DNA from: Bactrocera neohumeralis
Lineage: Eukaryota > Arthropoda > Insecta > Diptera > Tephritidae
Reading direction: 5' to 3'
Length of the DNA stretch: 64,000 bases
NCBI RefSeq assembly: GCF_024586455.1
Contig: NW_026089624.1
Location: forward strand, 12,739,341 to 12,803,340
In this document: positions 10,450-20,850 of the stretch, in pieces
How the letters are laid out: each line of letters begins with the position of its first letter
How positions within the stretch are numbered: the stretch's first letter is position 1
Made by a program: the position numbers and the translations under genes
Notes under the pieces: model-generated
The model's database searches: none
Told to the model about the DNA's origin: nothing
Seen by the model: only the letters and a program-made list of their open reading frames with translations

Positions 10450-11540
10450 TTATTTTGAAGATGTATTTGACCTAAAAAATTTGTTTGGACGTTTAATATT
10501 TGTCGGGTGAATATTATCTAATGGCAATTTTCTATACCTTGGTTCGTATTTGTGACGAACCGCTTTATAATTTTTTACGTAACCTTCTTTTTGAGTGTTA
10601 TTAAACTCTTCTCTATTTCTATTTAGTTTCCCTATGCATTTTTCTTTAGTCTTCTGAATAGTGTCTTTAATCAAATTTTTATCAGTTTTTCCATTTATAA
10701 CCTCAAGAGGTGTGGTTTTAATTTTAGAATGATAAGATTTGTTATACCATTCTATGCTTTGAAATACTTTTTCCGCTGTCGAAAGGCTTGGTTTTTTAAT
10801 TTCTAGGACTCTAATTCTTTCGGAGAGAGTATTATGAAATCTTTCGATATCTGAATTCCCAGTATGACTGTTTGGTTTTGTAAAATGAACTTCTATTTCT
10901 TCTTTCCTAAAAAAATCTTTTATGTTAATTGAGTTGAATTCATTATCTAATATTAACTTTCTGGGTCTTCCTTTGATAGAAAAGAATAATCTAAGCTTTT
11001 CTATAATAGTTATACAGTTTCTATCTTTTAGCTGAAATGCCATAGCAAATTTCGCAAATTTGTCTATAAAAGTAAGGAAGTAACATTTTTTATTTATGTA
11101 TATATGTATCTGCGTGAACTATTTCATTTACATCTGATGGTGTTTTCGTTAATTGAAGTTTTGGTTTTAAAGGTTTTCCATCATATTTTGCTCTATTACA
11201 AACATCGCAATTATTTATATATTTTTGAATCAAAACTTTTTCCAGTATATTAGTTTTTTCAATTTTTCATAATTTTCATTAATACCTGCATGGCCTGTTT
11301 CATTTTTATGATATTGAGCAATTTGTTTATAAACTTGTTCTTCATTTTTCATATCTTTAGCATGGAATTCACATCTAAAAAACTTTACCTGTCTATTAAA
11401 TATTTGAATAAGCTTTTGCTGAACTATATTGTACTGATTATCGGTTAAATAAGAAAAAATACCTACTTTTCCACTATTTATGTGCCTACGACAAAGATCT
11501 ATGAAATTATTATTTTTTATACCTTCTGCACTAATAAAAA
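10450..11540 (-). pseudogene. pol: Gypsy B integrase region
   Basis: C-terminal part of pol, which joins element DNA to the target. The upstream half (11540-11045) shows an HHCC-type zinc region (a CDVC pair near 11215) and the first catalytic Asp in HADTYIYIN, but in broken frames (shifts near 11260 and 11095). The downstream half (11043-10450) is one clean frame holding the second Asp in LILDNEF, the Glu in DIERFHNTL, and a basic C-terminal tail. It ends 3 bp before the env start, the usual tight pol-env arrangement. Confidence 0.8.
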
Positions 11541-11544
11541 TTTT

Positions 11545-13146
11545 CTACGTGTTGCCTAGTTCTTCAGATTCCATAATTTTCTTTTTTGTTAAAATGATTT
11601 GTGTATTGAAGCGATTTACAATAGTATGTAAAATTGGAAAATGATCATTTACTTCTTCCTCTTGAGAGTGGATTGTAGCATTTGGGCTTATGTTGTCTTC
11701 TTCCAATGAATGAATCTCGCCTGTGTTACTATCTATTCTACTTAGAAAATCGGCTACGTTATTTTCCTTTCCTTTAACGTAATTTATATTAATATTGTAT
11801 TCACCTAGTTTAATTAACCATCTTTGCAATCTTGGGTTAATGTCTTTTCCCTTGTTTTTCATTTGGAGCCACTTAAGTGGTTGGTGATCGGTTAAGAAAT
11901 CGAATGCTCTGCCGTAAATGTATGGTCTATAATCTGTCACTGCCCAGACAATAGCTAGTAGTTCTTTTTCTGTAGTGGAATAACTTCTTTCGTGTTTGTT
12001 AAGTGTTCGACTAGCATAGCTTATAGGATGACTGTCCTGCGTTAATACTGCGCCAATTGCAAAGTCACTTGCATCGCTTGAAATGCCAAATTTTTTGTTA
12101 AAGTCTGGATATTTCAATATTGGTGGGCTTACTAATAGATTTTTAAGTATTTCAAAGGATGATATGAACTGAGGATCGCGATTGTTTATTTTAATATCCT
12201 TTTTTAAATATTTTGTTAAACCATGTGCTACTTTAGCGTAATCTCTTACAAATTTTCTAAAATAACCTGTTATACCTAGGAATGATTTAATTTGCTTTGA
12301 TGTAGTAGGCAACTTTAGTTTTTGTATGTTTTCGATTTTGCTTAAATTTGGTTGTATCCCTTCTGTTGTTAAAGTGTGACCTAGAAATTCAGTTGTTTTC
12401 GCGAAAAATTTGCATTTATCTACCTGAATCTTTAAATTATGTTTTCTTAATGCTGAAAATATTTTGTTGATATTTTGAGTATGTTTTTCAATACTTGAAC
12501 TAAAAATTAAGATGTCGTCTAAATAAACTACACATATCTTGTTGATAAGAACTGAATTCATTAAACGTTGGAAAGTTGCTGGTGCATTCTTTAGTCCGAA
12601 AGGCATTCTTATAAATTCAAAATATCCTTGGGGTGTAGAGAACGCTGTTTTTGGTCTATCTTCTTCTTCTTTTATTAACACTTGATGAAAGCCTTTTGCA
12701 AGATCTAATGTTGTAAAATACTGAGCTCTTTCAAGTTTGCTGAGTATTGTTTCTATATGGGGTATTGGAAATTTGTCATCTATAGTGACTTCGTTTAGCT
12801 TCCTGTAGTCAATAACTATTCTCCATTTTTTCTTCATTGAATTGTCTTGCTTTTTCGGTACAATCCAAAGAGGCGAGTTGTACGGGGAATTACTTTCTTT
12901 AATTATACCTTGGCGCAACATCTCGTTCATCTGTCTACTAATTTCTTCTTCATGAATTTGGGGATATCTATAAATTTTATTATAAGTTGGTCTACTTGTT
13001 TTTGTAACAATTTCATTATGAATTTCATGAGTATGAGAAAGGTTTTTACCTTCTTGGAAAAATAAATCGCTATTTGCTTTTAGAATGTATTCTAATTTTT
13101 GCTTTTCTTCTTCATTCATGTCACTATTTGATAAAATATCTAGCAA
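11545..13146 (-). CDS. pol: Gypsy B reverse transcriptase-RNase H, intact frame
   Basis: A 533-residue open frame, the longest clean protein in the window. Reverse transcriptase occupies roughly residues 90-280, with WRIVIDYRKLNEVT, FTTLDLAKGFHQ, RMPFGLKNAPATFQRLM and the catalytic VVYLDDILIFS. RNase H lies around residues 340-470, with SSDASDFAIGAVL, the Glu in TEKELLAIVWA and LTDHQPLKW. The catalytic residues I can check are present. The true protein would be part of a longer gag-pol product, so the first Met at 13146 is not a real start. The preceding spacer (13147-13380) is in another frame. Confidence 0.9.
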   Translation of the reverse strand: MLDILSNSDMNEEEKQKLEYILKANSDLFFQEGKNLSHTHEIHNEIVTKTSRPTYNKIYRYPQIHEEEISRQMNEMLRQGIIKESNSPYNSPLWIVPKKQDNSMKKKWRIVIDYRKLNEVTIDDKFPIPHIETILSKLERAQYFTTLDLAKGFHQVLIKEEEDRPKTAFSTPQGYFEFIRMPFGLKNAPATFQRLMNSVLINKICVVYLDDILIFSSSIEKHTQNINKIFSALRKHNLKIQVDKCKFFAKTTEFLGHTLTTEGIQPNLSKIENIQKLKLPTTSKQIKSFLGITGYFRKFVRDYAKVAHGLTKYLKKDIKINNRDPQFISSFEILKNLLVSPPILKYPDFNKKFGISSDASDFAIGAVLTQDSHPISYASRTLNKHERSYSTTEKELLAIVWAVTDYRPYIYGRAFDFLTDHQPLKWLQMKNKGKDINPRLQRWLIKLGEYNININYVKGKENNVADFLSRIDSNTGEIHSLEEDNISPNATIHSQEEEVNDHFPILHTIVNRFNTQIILTKKKIMESEELGNT

Positions 13147-14433
13147 ATTCTCTTTACATTCTGTAAGTATATTAATATCTTCGTAATTGTAAGGGCATGA
13201 GTTTATAAATTTAATTTTGTTGCCGTTTATTTCTACATACTCCTTTTCTAAATTATTAGGTTTTGAAATATTCTGTCCTATTATAGCATCAAAGTTATTA
13301 TTTTTTATGTTGGTTAGTTTCCAATGTATGTAACTTTTTTCTTTGAATTCGTTTGGGGTTGGGGTGACTAACTCTTTATTTAGGGAAAATTTTCCTTAAT
13401 GGTGCTAAAGTGTATTGGTTTATCAAGCTCAATGCATTCATAATCTTTTAACACATTATATTTCAATAATGATGTTGTAGACCATGTGTCAATAAGACAT
13501 TTAATTTTTGAATTTTTTATGGTCACTTCTATTATCGGTAACGATTGTTTTGGGCTGGCAACCGAAAATTTGCTTCTTCTAATCTGATCTATTTCCATCG
13601 GTTCGGGGGGGTTTTGTCTCCTTTGGACTGAATTATATCTTCTAGATTGTTGAGAATTATTTTGCCTATTTTGTCCAAAGCTAAATTGTTGATAATTGTC
13701 ATTTTGGTTAGAATTGTTATGAAATTCTCTCTGCTGATTTTGTCCAAATTGAAAATTATTGGAATTTTGCATATACTGTTCATTATTTAAATTGCCAAAA
13801 TTGTGAGCCAAAGAATTTCTATTTAAAAAATTTCTATAATTATTTCTTTAATAATTGTCTTGTCTTTTATCAAATTTTATTAGCAAACCTGTCTCTTGAA
13901 GAACGCTAAAAGCCTCTTTAATGGTGCTTATATTTCTACTAATCAACTGCTTAAGTTGGGGTGTATCCCATTTAAAAATGTTTTTAGAATTAAACTTTCG
14001 TTGTTAATTGGAGAAAATTCTATAGGCTTTATCCTATCGAATTCATGTTTTAAATTTAGTTTATCTAAAATATCTTTTAAATTTTGAAAATATTGACTTA
14101 CATTATAGTTTCGTAGTACAATCGCCTGATTGTAAAGGGTGTGGTACGACTCCTTTACTCCAAAATTCTTTATGAGTTCTTCTCTCATTTGCTGCCATGT
14201 TGGTGTAGGTCCCAAAGGCCGGATGACACTTGTTGCTTCTCTTTTAATTTTTTTTTTGACGTGTCGCTGCGTTGCAAATTCCAACATTGATGGGTTGGGT
14301 TTGAATCAAGGAAGGATCATGTCAACTTGATGAACGATGATAAATCTCTGCCGTCATAGTCCATAATTCTTGAAGCTTCCTTCAAAATTTGCGATCCTGT
14401 CATCTGAAGAGGTTGCTGCTCGCCTGGATTCAT
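13147..14433 (-). pseudogene. gag: Gypsy B gag-protease, frameshifted
   Basis: Gag begins at the Met at 14433 (MNPGEQQPLQM) and changes frame near 14300. It continues at 14287-13943 with LGPTPTW and KPIEFSP, then breaks again before a Gln/Asn-rich tail (13811-13600) carrying PMEIDQIRR. No CCHC knuckle is visible, as in related elements. The aspartyl protease follows at about 13560-13380, but its active site reads LIDTWS where the family has DTG: one codon is TGG instead of a Gly codon. A further frame change near 13380 precedes RT. Several independent breaks make this a relic. Confidence 0.8.
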
Positions 14434-14631
14434 TGCTGATGAATCCTATTTTAATACAACTGAACTTGTTGTTGTTGCTTTGTATGGTGCACTTCGCTCT
14501 CTCTGCGTCTTCTGTGTGTGGGGCATTAATCTTTAATCCCACTTTTCCTGGTAATGTTGATGGGCGGAATGAAGCTATTCTTCGCCTTCACAAATTGTAA
14601 TCCTCGGAGTCGCTCTCCGACGTTCCAGATA

Positions 14632-14695
14632 ACTTGTGTAGAAACTTAAGTTTCTTAAATTTGGCTATCTGTGCCGACCGACTTATATATTTATA
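14632..14695 (-). repeat. Element B 5' LTR remnant
   Basis: About 64 bp upstream of the leader resembling the end of the 3' LTR (TAACTT-TGTG words). It stops exactly at the Helitron end at 14696, which appears to have removed or separated the rest. I could not assign the adjoining primer site (TGGAACGTCGGAGAG on the minus strand) to a tRNA. Confidence 0.45.
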
Positions 14696-14731
14696 CTAGC
14701 TGAGCCGCCAGCCGTTGTCCTGCCTGAAATT

Positions 14732-16284
14732 ATGTGTTTTGAAATGAAAAGAAAGTTGAATTTATGTTGTGTTGAAAATCACTTATTTTCGATTTTTCCA
14801 AATTTTTTCAATGTAACGAAGCTTGAGAAACAATATTTTTTTGTTTCTGTTTCGGTGCGTAAATGTACAGAGAAGGTGGTTTTCCAACTCGTGAACACGC
14901 CACGTATGTCCGGCCTTGTGAAAAACATAGCATTTCCAAATTTATGCCACACACTTCTAGCGACTATCCTTGTGTCCTACTGATTCTCATCCCAAATGCA
15001 ATTTTCCCTGAAAATGGAATGCGTTGGAACTGAAATGGCAAATCGTTAGAACATAATAACGACAGATCCAACTTTGAGACGCAAATGATGCGGTGGCAAA
15101 CCAAGCCTCTCCAAAGAGTTTAGAAATTCCACTGAATAATTCACGGCGTCGTCTTCATTGTCAAGACGATCGATCGATTTGTATGAGTGCAAGTCTCCCG
15201 GAATTTGACTTTGAATCTTCTAGATTAAGTGAACAACATCGGTATTTTTGGCAGCTAACATTGCGCGGCCGCTTAAGGAATCATAGTTACAATAATTTGG
15301 CCAATGTGCGAACATTCGTGATGAGTTCATCTTTCGTGAATTGATAAACGACAGATGGAATTGATATCGAACCACCGGAATTGATCCATTTCCAATTTTT
15401 AGGCGCGGATTTGAAGGCTGATTTGTATAAATGTTTATAGCGAAAAGTGTGCGTACTTCATTTTCATTCCAGTGATTAACATGTTCCAGCAATTGTAATT
15501 GCTAGCTTACTTCTCCAAAATTTGCACACTCCATACCATTCACAGTACGCAATGACTCAAATAAAGTTGAACCGCGTACATTAATCAATAGCAACCAAAG
15601 GTAGAAACAATCGTCGTTTATCGGGTGGATTGTGTAAATTTGTCCTAATGCATTAGTTGATAACACACCTGGATGTTAATCTACTGGTTGGAATTGCTTT
15701 CTGCGCAACTATTTCTTTGACGATGCATTCCAGGTGTAATGTCAAGGTATTTCCGAATAGAGCAATTTTCTCGCAAACGGATCACTGACGAAAGTTGAGA
15801 AAAACTCGTTAATGTTAATTTTGTTGCTGGCGGTGTTTCCACTGGCTGNNNNNNNNNNNNNNNNNNNNNNNNNNNNNNNNNNNNNNNNNNNNNNNNNNNN
15901 NNNNNNNNNNNNNNNNNNNNNNNNNNNNNNNNNNNNNNNNNNNNNNNNTTGAAATGAGCGTAATATTCAACATCAGGCTCGTACTGCAATGCTAGTCGAA
16001 GAAATGAATTTGATGTTAATGCTCGATAAACTTATTGGCGTTGTTGGTCAATTCCTCTACGTGAATCTGAGAGTTTCTCTTCGTTCTAATTGTCTCTCTT
16101 GATTTCGTTCATCCCGTGTCTCTTGTGATTGTGATTCATGTAACTGCCTCACTTTCACACGCGTATCTGCATCATTTTCTTGAACTTGGTCGCTTGATCT
16201 TCGTGCTCTTATATCTCGCATGGCTCTAGAAATGGTCGTTCGACGACTCAAATTGGCCCCTTTGCATTTTTTTTTGGCATTGCT
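14732..16284 (-). pseudogene. Helitron 1 Rep-helicase relic
   Basis: Rolling-circle Rep plus Pif1-like helicase, decayed. The N-terminus starts near 16280 (MPKK...) and needs a shift in an A-run before the basic segment SRRTTISRAMRDIRARR. A 100-N gap follows. The next recognisable blocks are YSEIPRHYTWNASSKK (about 15720), then text around 15620-15470 matching the region between Rep and helicase (VNGMECANF, LLEHVNHW). LSGRAMLAAKNTDV near 15260 belongs to the helicase C-terminal half. Rep catalytic motifs and the Walker box are absent, so this is an internally deleted copy. Wording closely follows the Helitron 3 C-terminus (39377-38943). Confidence 0.75.
15849..15948. other. Assembly gap (100 N)
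   Basis: Exactly 100 N, a scaffolding placeholder; the real length is unknown. It interrupts Helitron 1. Confidence 0.99.
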
Positions 16285-16346
16285 GACTGTAATTATTAAT
16301 AGCTAATAATTAAATTATTAATAGGTAATAAATCATTCTGTCAGTG

Positions 16347-16804
16347 TGAACAATTTGCTGCCAAATTTGCAAACAAACATACTAATCACTTTCACTTTAG
16401 TAAATAAAAATGCGTACGGATTTAAAACGCTCAAACCATTTAACTTTTATTTATAACATAAATGTATATTTTATAAAGTTATTTTTTATAAATATCGGCG
16501 AGATAAGCGGTGGGACTTCAATTCGGAGTAATATCTTCCGATGCTGGCGATCGAGATGCCGTGGAACTGGAAAATCGCGTTAGAGGTGCAAAACGTTGAC
16601 GCGGCGCAGTGTCGAAGAGAATGTGTTGCTCGAATGGTTTAAAACGAATTGTCTTTCCTATCCTGCTGTCCATCCTTTTTGTTTAGTGGGTAGGGGTACA
16701 GGTGTGGTGAGTTGTGTTGTAGTCATCAGCTGTGGTGAATTGCGATGTAGCATTAGGATGCGCCAATTTTACCGAGTTGAGGGGTGGATGCTTAACTCAT
16801 TTAA
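16347..16804 (-). repeat. Solo BEL/Pao LTR
   Basis: About 458 bp, minus orientation, matching the LTRs at 24549 and 27107 throughout: TTAAATGAGTTAAGC at the start, CACCACAGCTGATGAC, the central CTGCGCCGCGTCAAC block, TATGTTATAAATAAA and CGCATTTTTATTTA. It is flanked by perfect 5-bp duplications CAGTG (16342-16346 and 16805-16809). With no internal region attached, it is best explained by LTR-LTR recombination. Confidence 0.9.
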
Positions 16805-16809
16805 CAGTG

Positions 16810-17193
16810 TATTGATGAAAAACAGTAACATAATATTATATTCATTTGCTTATTATTTGACTTACATTTCAAAATAATAAAACCGGTATATTTATTAATC
16901 ATCTACACTTTTTCGTTTTGATTTGAAACTATTTCTAAAAATAGTTAAGAACAATATATACAGGTACGATAATAGCCGTTGTTGACGCGAGCTTACAACA
17001 CGTGTTTATTTACATGATATCACCTTAATAAACTGAGAGTTAAAACTGTCTTTGTCCGATTAATAAATTGTTAATAAATAATTATTGCACTGGAAATGAA
17101 TGATAAATTTATGATGACAGTAAAATTAACATGAGAGTTGCACAGAAAAATTAAAGAAATAGGTATAACAGTGACTGCTAGAGTTGATACATA
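16810..17193. other. AT-rich stretch, nothing recognised
   Basis: Sequence between the solo LTR and the first 1-kb repeat. No ORF or motif I can support. Confidence 0.4.
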
Positions 17194-17562
17194 AACAAGT
17201 AAGGAAGGGCTAAGTTCGCGTGTCACCAAACATCTTTTATTCTCGCATGAAAAAGTGATAATCGAGATTTCATTATCCGTCATTTACATATTTTTCAAAT
17301 ACCGTATTTGTGTAAAGTTTTATTGCGCTATCATCATTGGTTCCTAATGTATATATTATACAGAGAAGGCATCAGATGGAATTCAAAATAGCGATATATT
17401 GGAAGAAGGCGTAGTTGTTAACCGATTTCACCCATATTTCGTAAATGCCATAAGGGTGTTAAGAAAATATTATATACCGAATTTCATTGAAATCGGTCGA
17501 GTAGTTCCGGAGATATGGTTTTTGGTCCATAAGTGGGCGACGCCACGCCTATTTTAAATTAA
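17194..17562 (+). repeat. 1-kb GGGCGTGG repeat, outer copy, first part
   Basis: Begins AACAAGTAAGGAAGGGCTAA and stops at ...CCACGCCTATTTTAAATTAAA. It covers only the first 370 bp of the unit seen complete at 17563-18565. The remainder resumes at 18566, so this copy was split by that insertion. Confidence 0.88.
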
Positions 17563-18565
17563 AACAAGTAAGGAAGGGCTAAGTTGGGGTGTCACCGAAC
17601 ATTTTATACTCTCGCATGATAAAGTGATAATCGAGATTTCATTATACGTCATTTACATATTTTTCAAATACCGTATTTTTGTAAAGTTTTATTCCGCTAT
17701 CATCATTGGTTCCTAATGTATGTACTCGTATTATACAGAAAAGGCATCAGATGGAATTCAAAATATTGTTATATTGGAAGAAGGCGTGGTTGTGAACCGA
17801 TTTCACCTATATTTTGTACATGTCATCAGGGTGTTAAGAAAATATTATATACCGAATTTCATTGAAATCGGTCGAGTAGTTCCTGAGATATGGTTTTTGG
17901 TCCATAAGTGGGCGAGGCCACGCCCATTTTCAATTTTTAAAAACGCCTGGGTGCAGCTTCCTTCTGCAATTTCTTCCGTAAAATTTTGTGTTTCTGACGT
18001 TTTTTGTTAGTCCGTTTACGCACTTTTAGTGATTTTCAACATAACCTTTGTATGGGAGGTGGGTCTGGTTATTATCCGATTTCTTCCATTTTTGAACTGT
18101 ATATGGAAATGCCTGAAGGAAACGACTCTGTAGAGTTTGTTGACATAGCTATAGTATTTTACGAGATATGTACAAAAAACTTAGTAGTAGCCCACTTTTC
18201 AAAAAAATTGCGTCCAAATATGCCCCCCTAATGCGATCTTTTGTGCTAAATTTTACTTTAATATCTTTATTTATGGCTTAGTTATGACACTTTATAGGTT
18301 TTCGGTTTCCGCCATTTTGTGGGCGTGGCAGTTGGCCGATTTTGCCCATCTTCGAACTTAACCTTCTTATGGAGCCAAGGAATACGGACGGACAGACGGA
18401 CGGACGGAGAGACAAACATCCGGATTTCAACTCTACTCGTCACCCTGATCACTTTGGTATATATAACCCTATATCTGACTCTTTTAGTTTTAGGACTTAC
18501 AAACAACCGTTATGTGAACAAAACTATAATACTCTCCTTAGCAACTTTGTTGCGAGAGTATAAAA
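17563..18565 (+). repeat. 1-kb GGGCGTGG repeat, complete inner copy
   Basis: About 1.0 kb from ACAAGTAAGG to GTTGCGAGAGTATAAA. TTTTATACTCTCGCA about 35 bp inside the start is the inverted form of the end TGCGAGAGTATAAA. The body has recurring GGGCGTGG/CCACGCCC words and a CGGACGGACAGACGG microsatellite near the end, which varies between copies. There is no coding capacity; short open frames within it are not conserved. Related copies lie at 42325-43196 and 54604-55485 (both minus), with a remnant near 41895-41945. Non-autonomous mobile repeat of unknown class. Confidence 0.88.
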
Positions 18566-19301
18566 AGAAAGCCTGGATGCAGCTTTCTTCTGCCATTTTT
18601 TCCGTAAAATTAGTGTTTCTGACGTTTTTTGTTAGTCGGTTAACGCACTTTTAGTAATTTTCAACATAACCTTTGTATGGGAGGTGGGCGTGGTTATTAT
18701 TCGATTTCTTCCATTTTTGAACTGTATATGAAAATGCCTGAAGTAAACGACTCTATAAAGCTTGGTTGACATATGTAGCTATAGTAATTTCCACGATATG
18801 TATAAAAACCTTAGTATGGGGCGGGGCCACGCCCACTTTTCCAAAAAAATTAGGTCCAAATATGCCCCTCCTTAATGCGATCCTTTGTGCCAAATTTCAC
18901 TGTAATATCTTTATTTATGGCTTAGTTATGACACTTTATAGGTTTTCGGTTTTCGCCATTTTTTGGGCGGGGCAGTAGGCCGATTTTGTCCATCTCCAAA
19001 CTTAACCTTCTTATGGAGCCAAGAAATTCGTGTACCAAGTTTCATCATGATATCTCAATTTTTACTCAAGTTACAGCTTGCACGGTCGGACGGGCGGACA
19101 GACGTACGGACGGACGGAAACACGGACGGACAGACTGACGGACGGACAGACAGACATCCGGATTTCAGCTCTACTCGTCACCCTGATCACTTTGGTATGT
19201 ATAACCCTATATCTGACTCTTTTAGTTTTTGGACTTACAAACAACCGTTATGTGAACAAAACTATAATACTCTCCTTATCAACTTTGTTGCGAGAGTATA
19301 A
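18566..19301 (+). repeat. 1-kb GGGCGTGG repeat, outer copy, second part
   Basis: Starts AAAGCCTGGATGCAGC, exactly where 17194-17562 stops relative to the complete unit, and runs to GTTGCGAGAGTATAA. It contains a longer GGACGGACAGAC tract (19085-19155). Together with 17194-17562 it makes one unit. Confidence 0.88.
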
Positions 19302-19486
19302 TAAAACCAAAAACAAACGGCTGAAAAATGTATGGTGAATAAGACAGGAGACCGGCATCGTCCTTATCCCTACTCTCATAATTAATGGAACTTGAAATTA
19401 TGAACTTTGAAAAAGAATTTATCATACTGCAATTGTGATATTCGAATGCCATCTTGCAACCCTATTGCGGATATGCGGATTGAATT

Positions 19487-20145
19487 TCGTCAACGATATC
19501 TCACGAACAAATCAATCGATTTTGACCCGGTTTGCGGCCATCGACGGCCATCAGAGTCGATAGCTGATTAGTCTTCAGAATGAATCGGTCGAGTCGTTTC
19601 TGAGTTATTTCAAAAAAATCGATTTTTGCGATTTCTTTCGTCAACGATTTCTCACAAGAAAATTGATCGATTTTGACCCGGTTTGCGGTAATCGGCGTAG
19701 TTTTGTTAGGTTGAGTGCTGATTAGTTTATGGAATTGATCGACATAGCCGTTTAGAAGTTATTCCCAAAAAAACCACTTTTGAAAATAAAAATTTTGCTG
19801 TTTTTTTGAATTTTCTCGAAATCTACCGATCCGAATCGGCTCAATATTTTAGAAAATCTAAGTTGAGTGAAACTCATTAAAATGCCGTTGGGTAGGGTTG
19901 AATCGCTTGATCCGTTTAAAAGTTATAAGCAGGTCCAATACCTTCAACAACCAATAACTTCCCGATTTTATAAATTTTTTAATTTTCTTCTCTGAAAGTT
20001 AAAAAAAAATTAGGGGTGGACCACCCTTAACATTTAGGAGGATGCACGCTAAGATTCACGAGAATCGGTCTAGCGGTTTCAGAGGAGTTCAATAACGTAC
20101 ACCGTGACACGAGAATTTTATATATTGGAAGAAGAATTTTTCTTC
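19487..20145 (+). repeat. Decayed repeat with about 155-bp internal period
   Basis: Two clear units start near 19490 and 19645. They share CGTCAACGAT-TCTCAC, CGATTTTGACCCGGTTTGCG, GCTGATTAGT and a closing GTTATT plus A-run. A third, weaker unit follows near 19800. The end (20060-20140) contains GAGAATCGGTC and ACACGAGAATTTTATATATT, wording I associate with insect transposon termini, though I cannot name the family. Confidence 0.55.
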
Positions 20146-20191
20146 AGCTCTTACGTATGCACATAAACACGCACATATCGTCCAAACTCAT

Positions 20192-20480
20192 TGATTAAAT
20201 GAGCTTCTGCGCCCCCCTCTAAATCTTACAGAGCTACACCCCACACATACACACCACATCCACACCACATCTTCACACCACACTACACACATCAACTCAA
20301 CACATCGGCATCATGCACACCATCCGTTTCATCCCATCCTCAACACACCACACGCATGATGACACCACACATAATCAACAAAAGGGACCGACGGACGACG
20401 CTAGGGCTCTTTTGTTCTTCATCCGCACGCATACACCCATCCCGTATCACATTCGTTACTCGTTCGTTGCAATTTCGCAA
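20192..20480 (+). repeat. BEL 1 5' LTR, right boundary uncertain
   Basis: Starts TGATTAAATGAGC, the same opening as the other BEL LTRs here (TGnnTAAATGAG). A strongly CA-rich block follows (20230-20360). AAAGGTGAGTG near 20484 resembles the word after the LTR at 37066. The true end may lie as far as about 20700. Confidence 0.55.
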
Positions 20481-20850
20481 GAAAGGTGAGTGTCGGTAAT
20501 CTCGTATCTATTAAGCGTATCGAGTTTTCTACTCATATACACTCTACTCATATACAAAGATCACCAAACTTGTTCTCCTTTTTTCATTATCGCTCGTCTA
20601 CGCAAGTATTTACTAACGAGTACGAAGCATTAAATAATATAAAAAAAAAAAACCAAGAACAAACTAGTTGCTAAATACATAAGCAATGAGAATAAGGAAA
20701 ACGAAATACGCGTTCTTTATTTGATACATTGCATATACAACAAAAATGAAAAAATTTTTATCTTAAATATTTCACGCGTACTTATTATTAACAGAAGTAC
20801 ACTGACAGAAATTTTTTTGCTGATATTTTCAATTTTATCATATTATCTAA

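Larger units (their letters stand above)
8698..14695 (-). mobile_element. Errantivirus-like Gypsy element B
   Basis: Antisense LTR element in the order (right to left) 5' LTR remnant, gag, protease, RT-RNase H, integrase, env, polypurine tract, 3' LTR. An env gene places it with insect errantivirus-like Gypsy elements (17.6/ZAM/gypsy branch). It is decayed: frameshifts in gag, integrase and env, a protease active-site change, and a 5' LTR cut by the Helitron whose end is at 14696. The RT-RNase H frame is the only long intact one. Confidence 0.88.
14696..16284 (-). mobile_element. Helitron 1, deleted copy
   Basis: The 3' end is CTAG at 14696-14699 followed on the minus strand by T, the Helitron signature, with a GC-rich inverted stretch (GGCTGGCGGCTCAG) just inside. 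Coding remnants run right to left: N-terminal basic region, an assembly gap, mid-region, then the helicase C-terminus. The 5' TC end was not found; a solo BEL LTR (16347-16804) lies just upstream of the coding start. Confidence 0.75.

Noticed and set aside
19078..19338. Gly/Arg/Thr-Asp repeat protein in the 1-kb repeat
   Set aside because: The frame is a translation of the GGACGGACAGAC microsatellite and is not conserved in the other copies.
20220..20360. CA-rich block as a microsatellite or CRISPR-like array
   Set aside because: No fixed repeat unit or spacers. The same CA-rich style occurs inside the BEL-type LTR at 37066, so it is LTR sequence.
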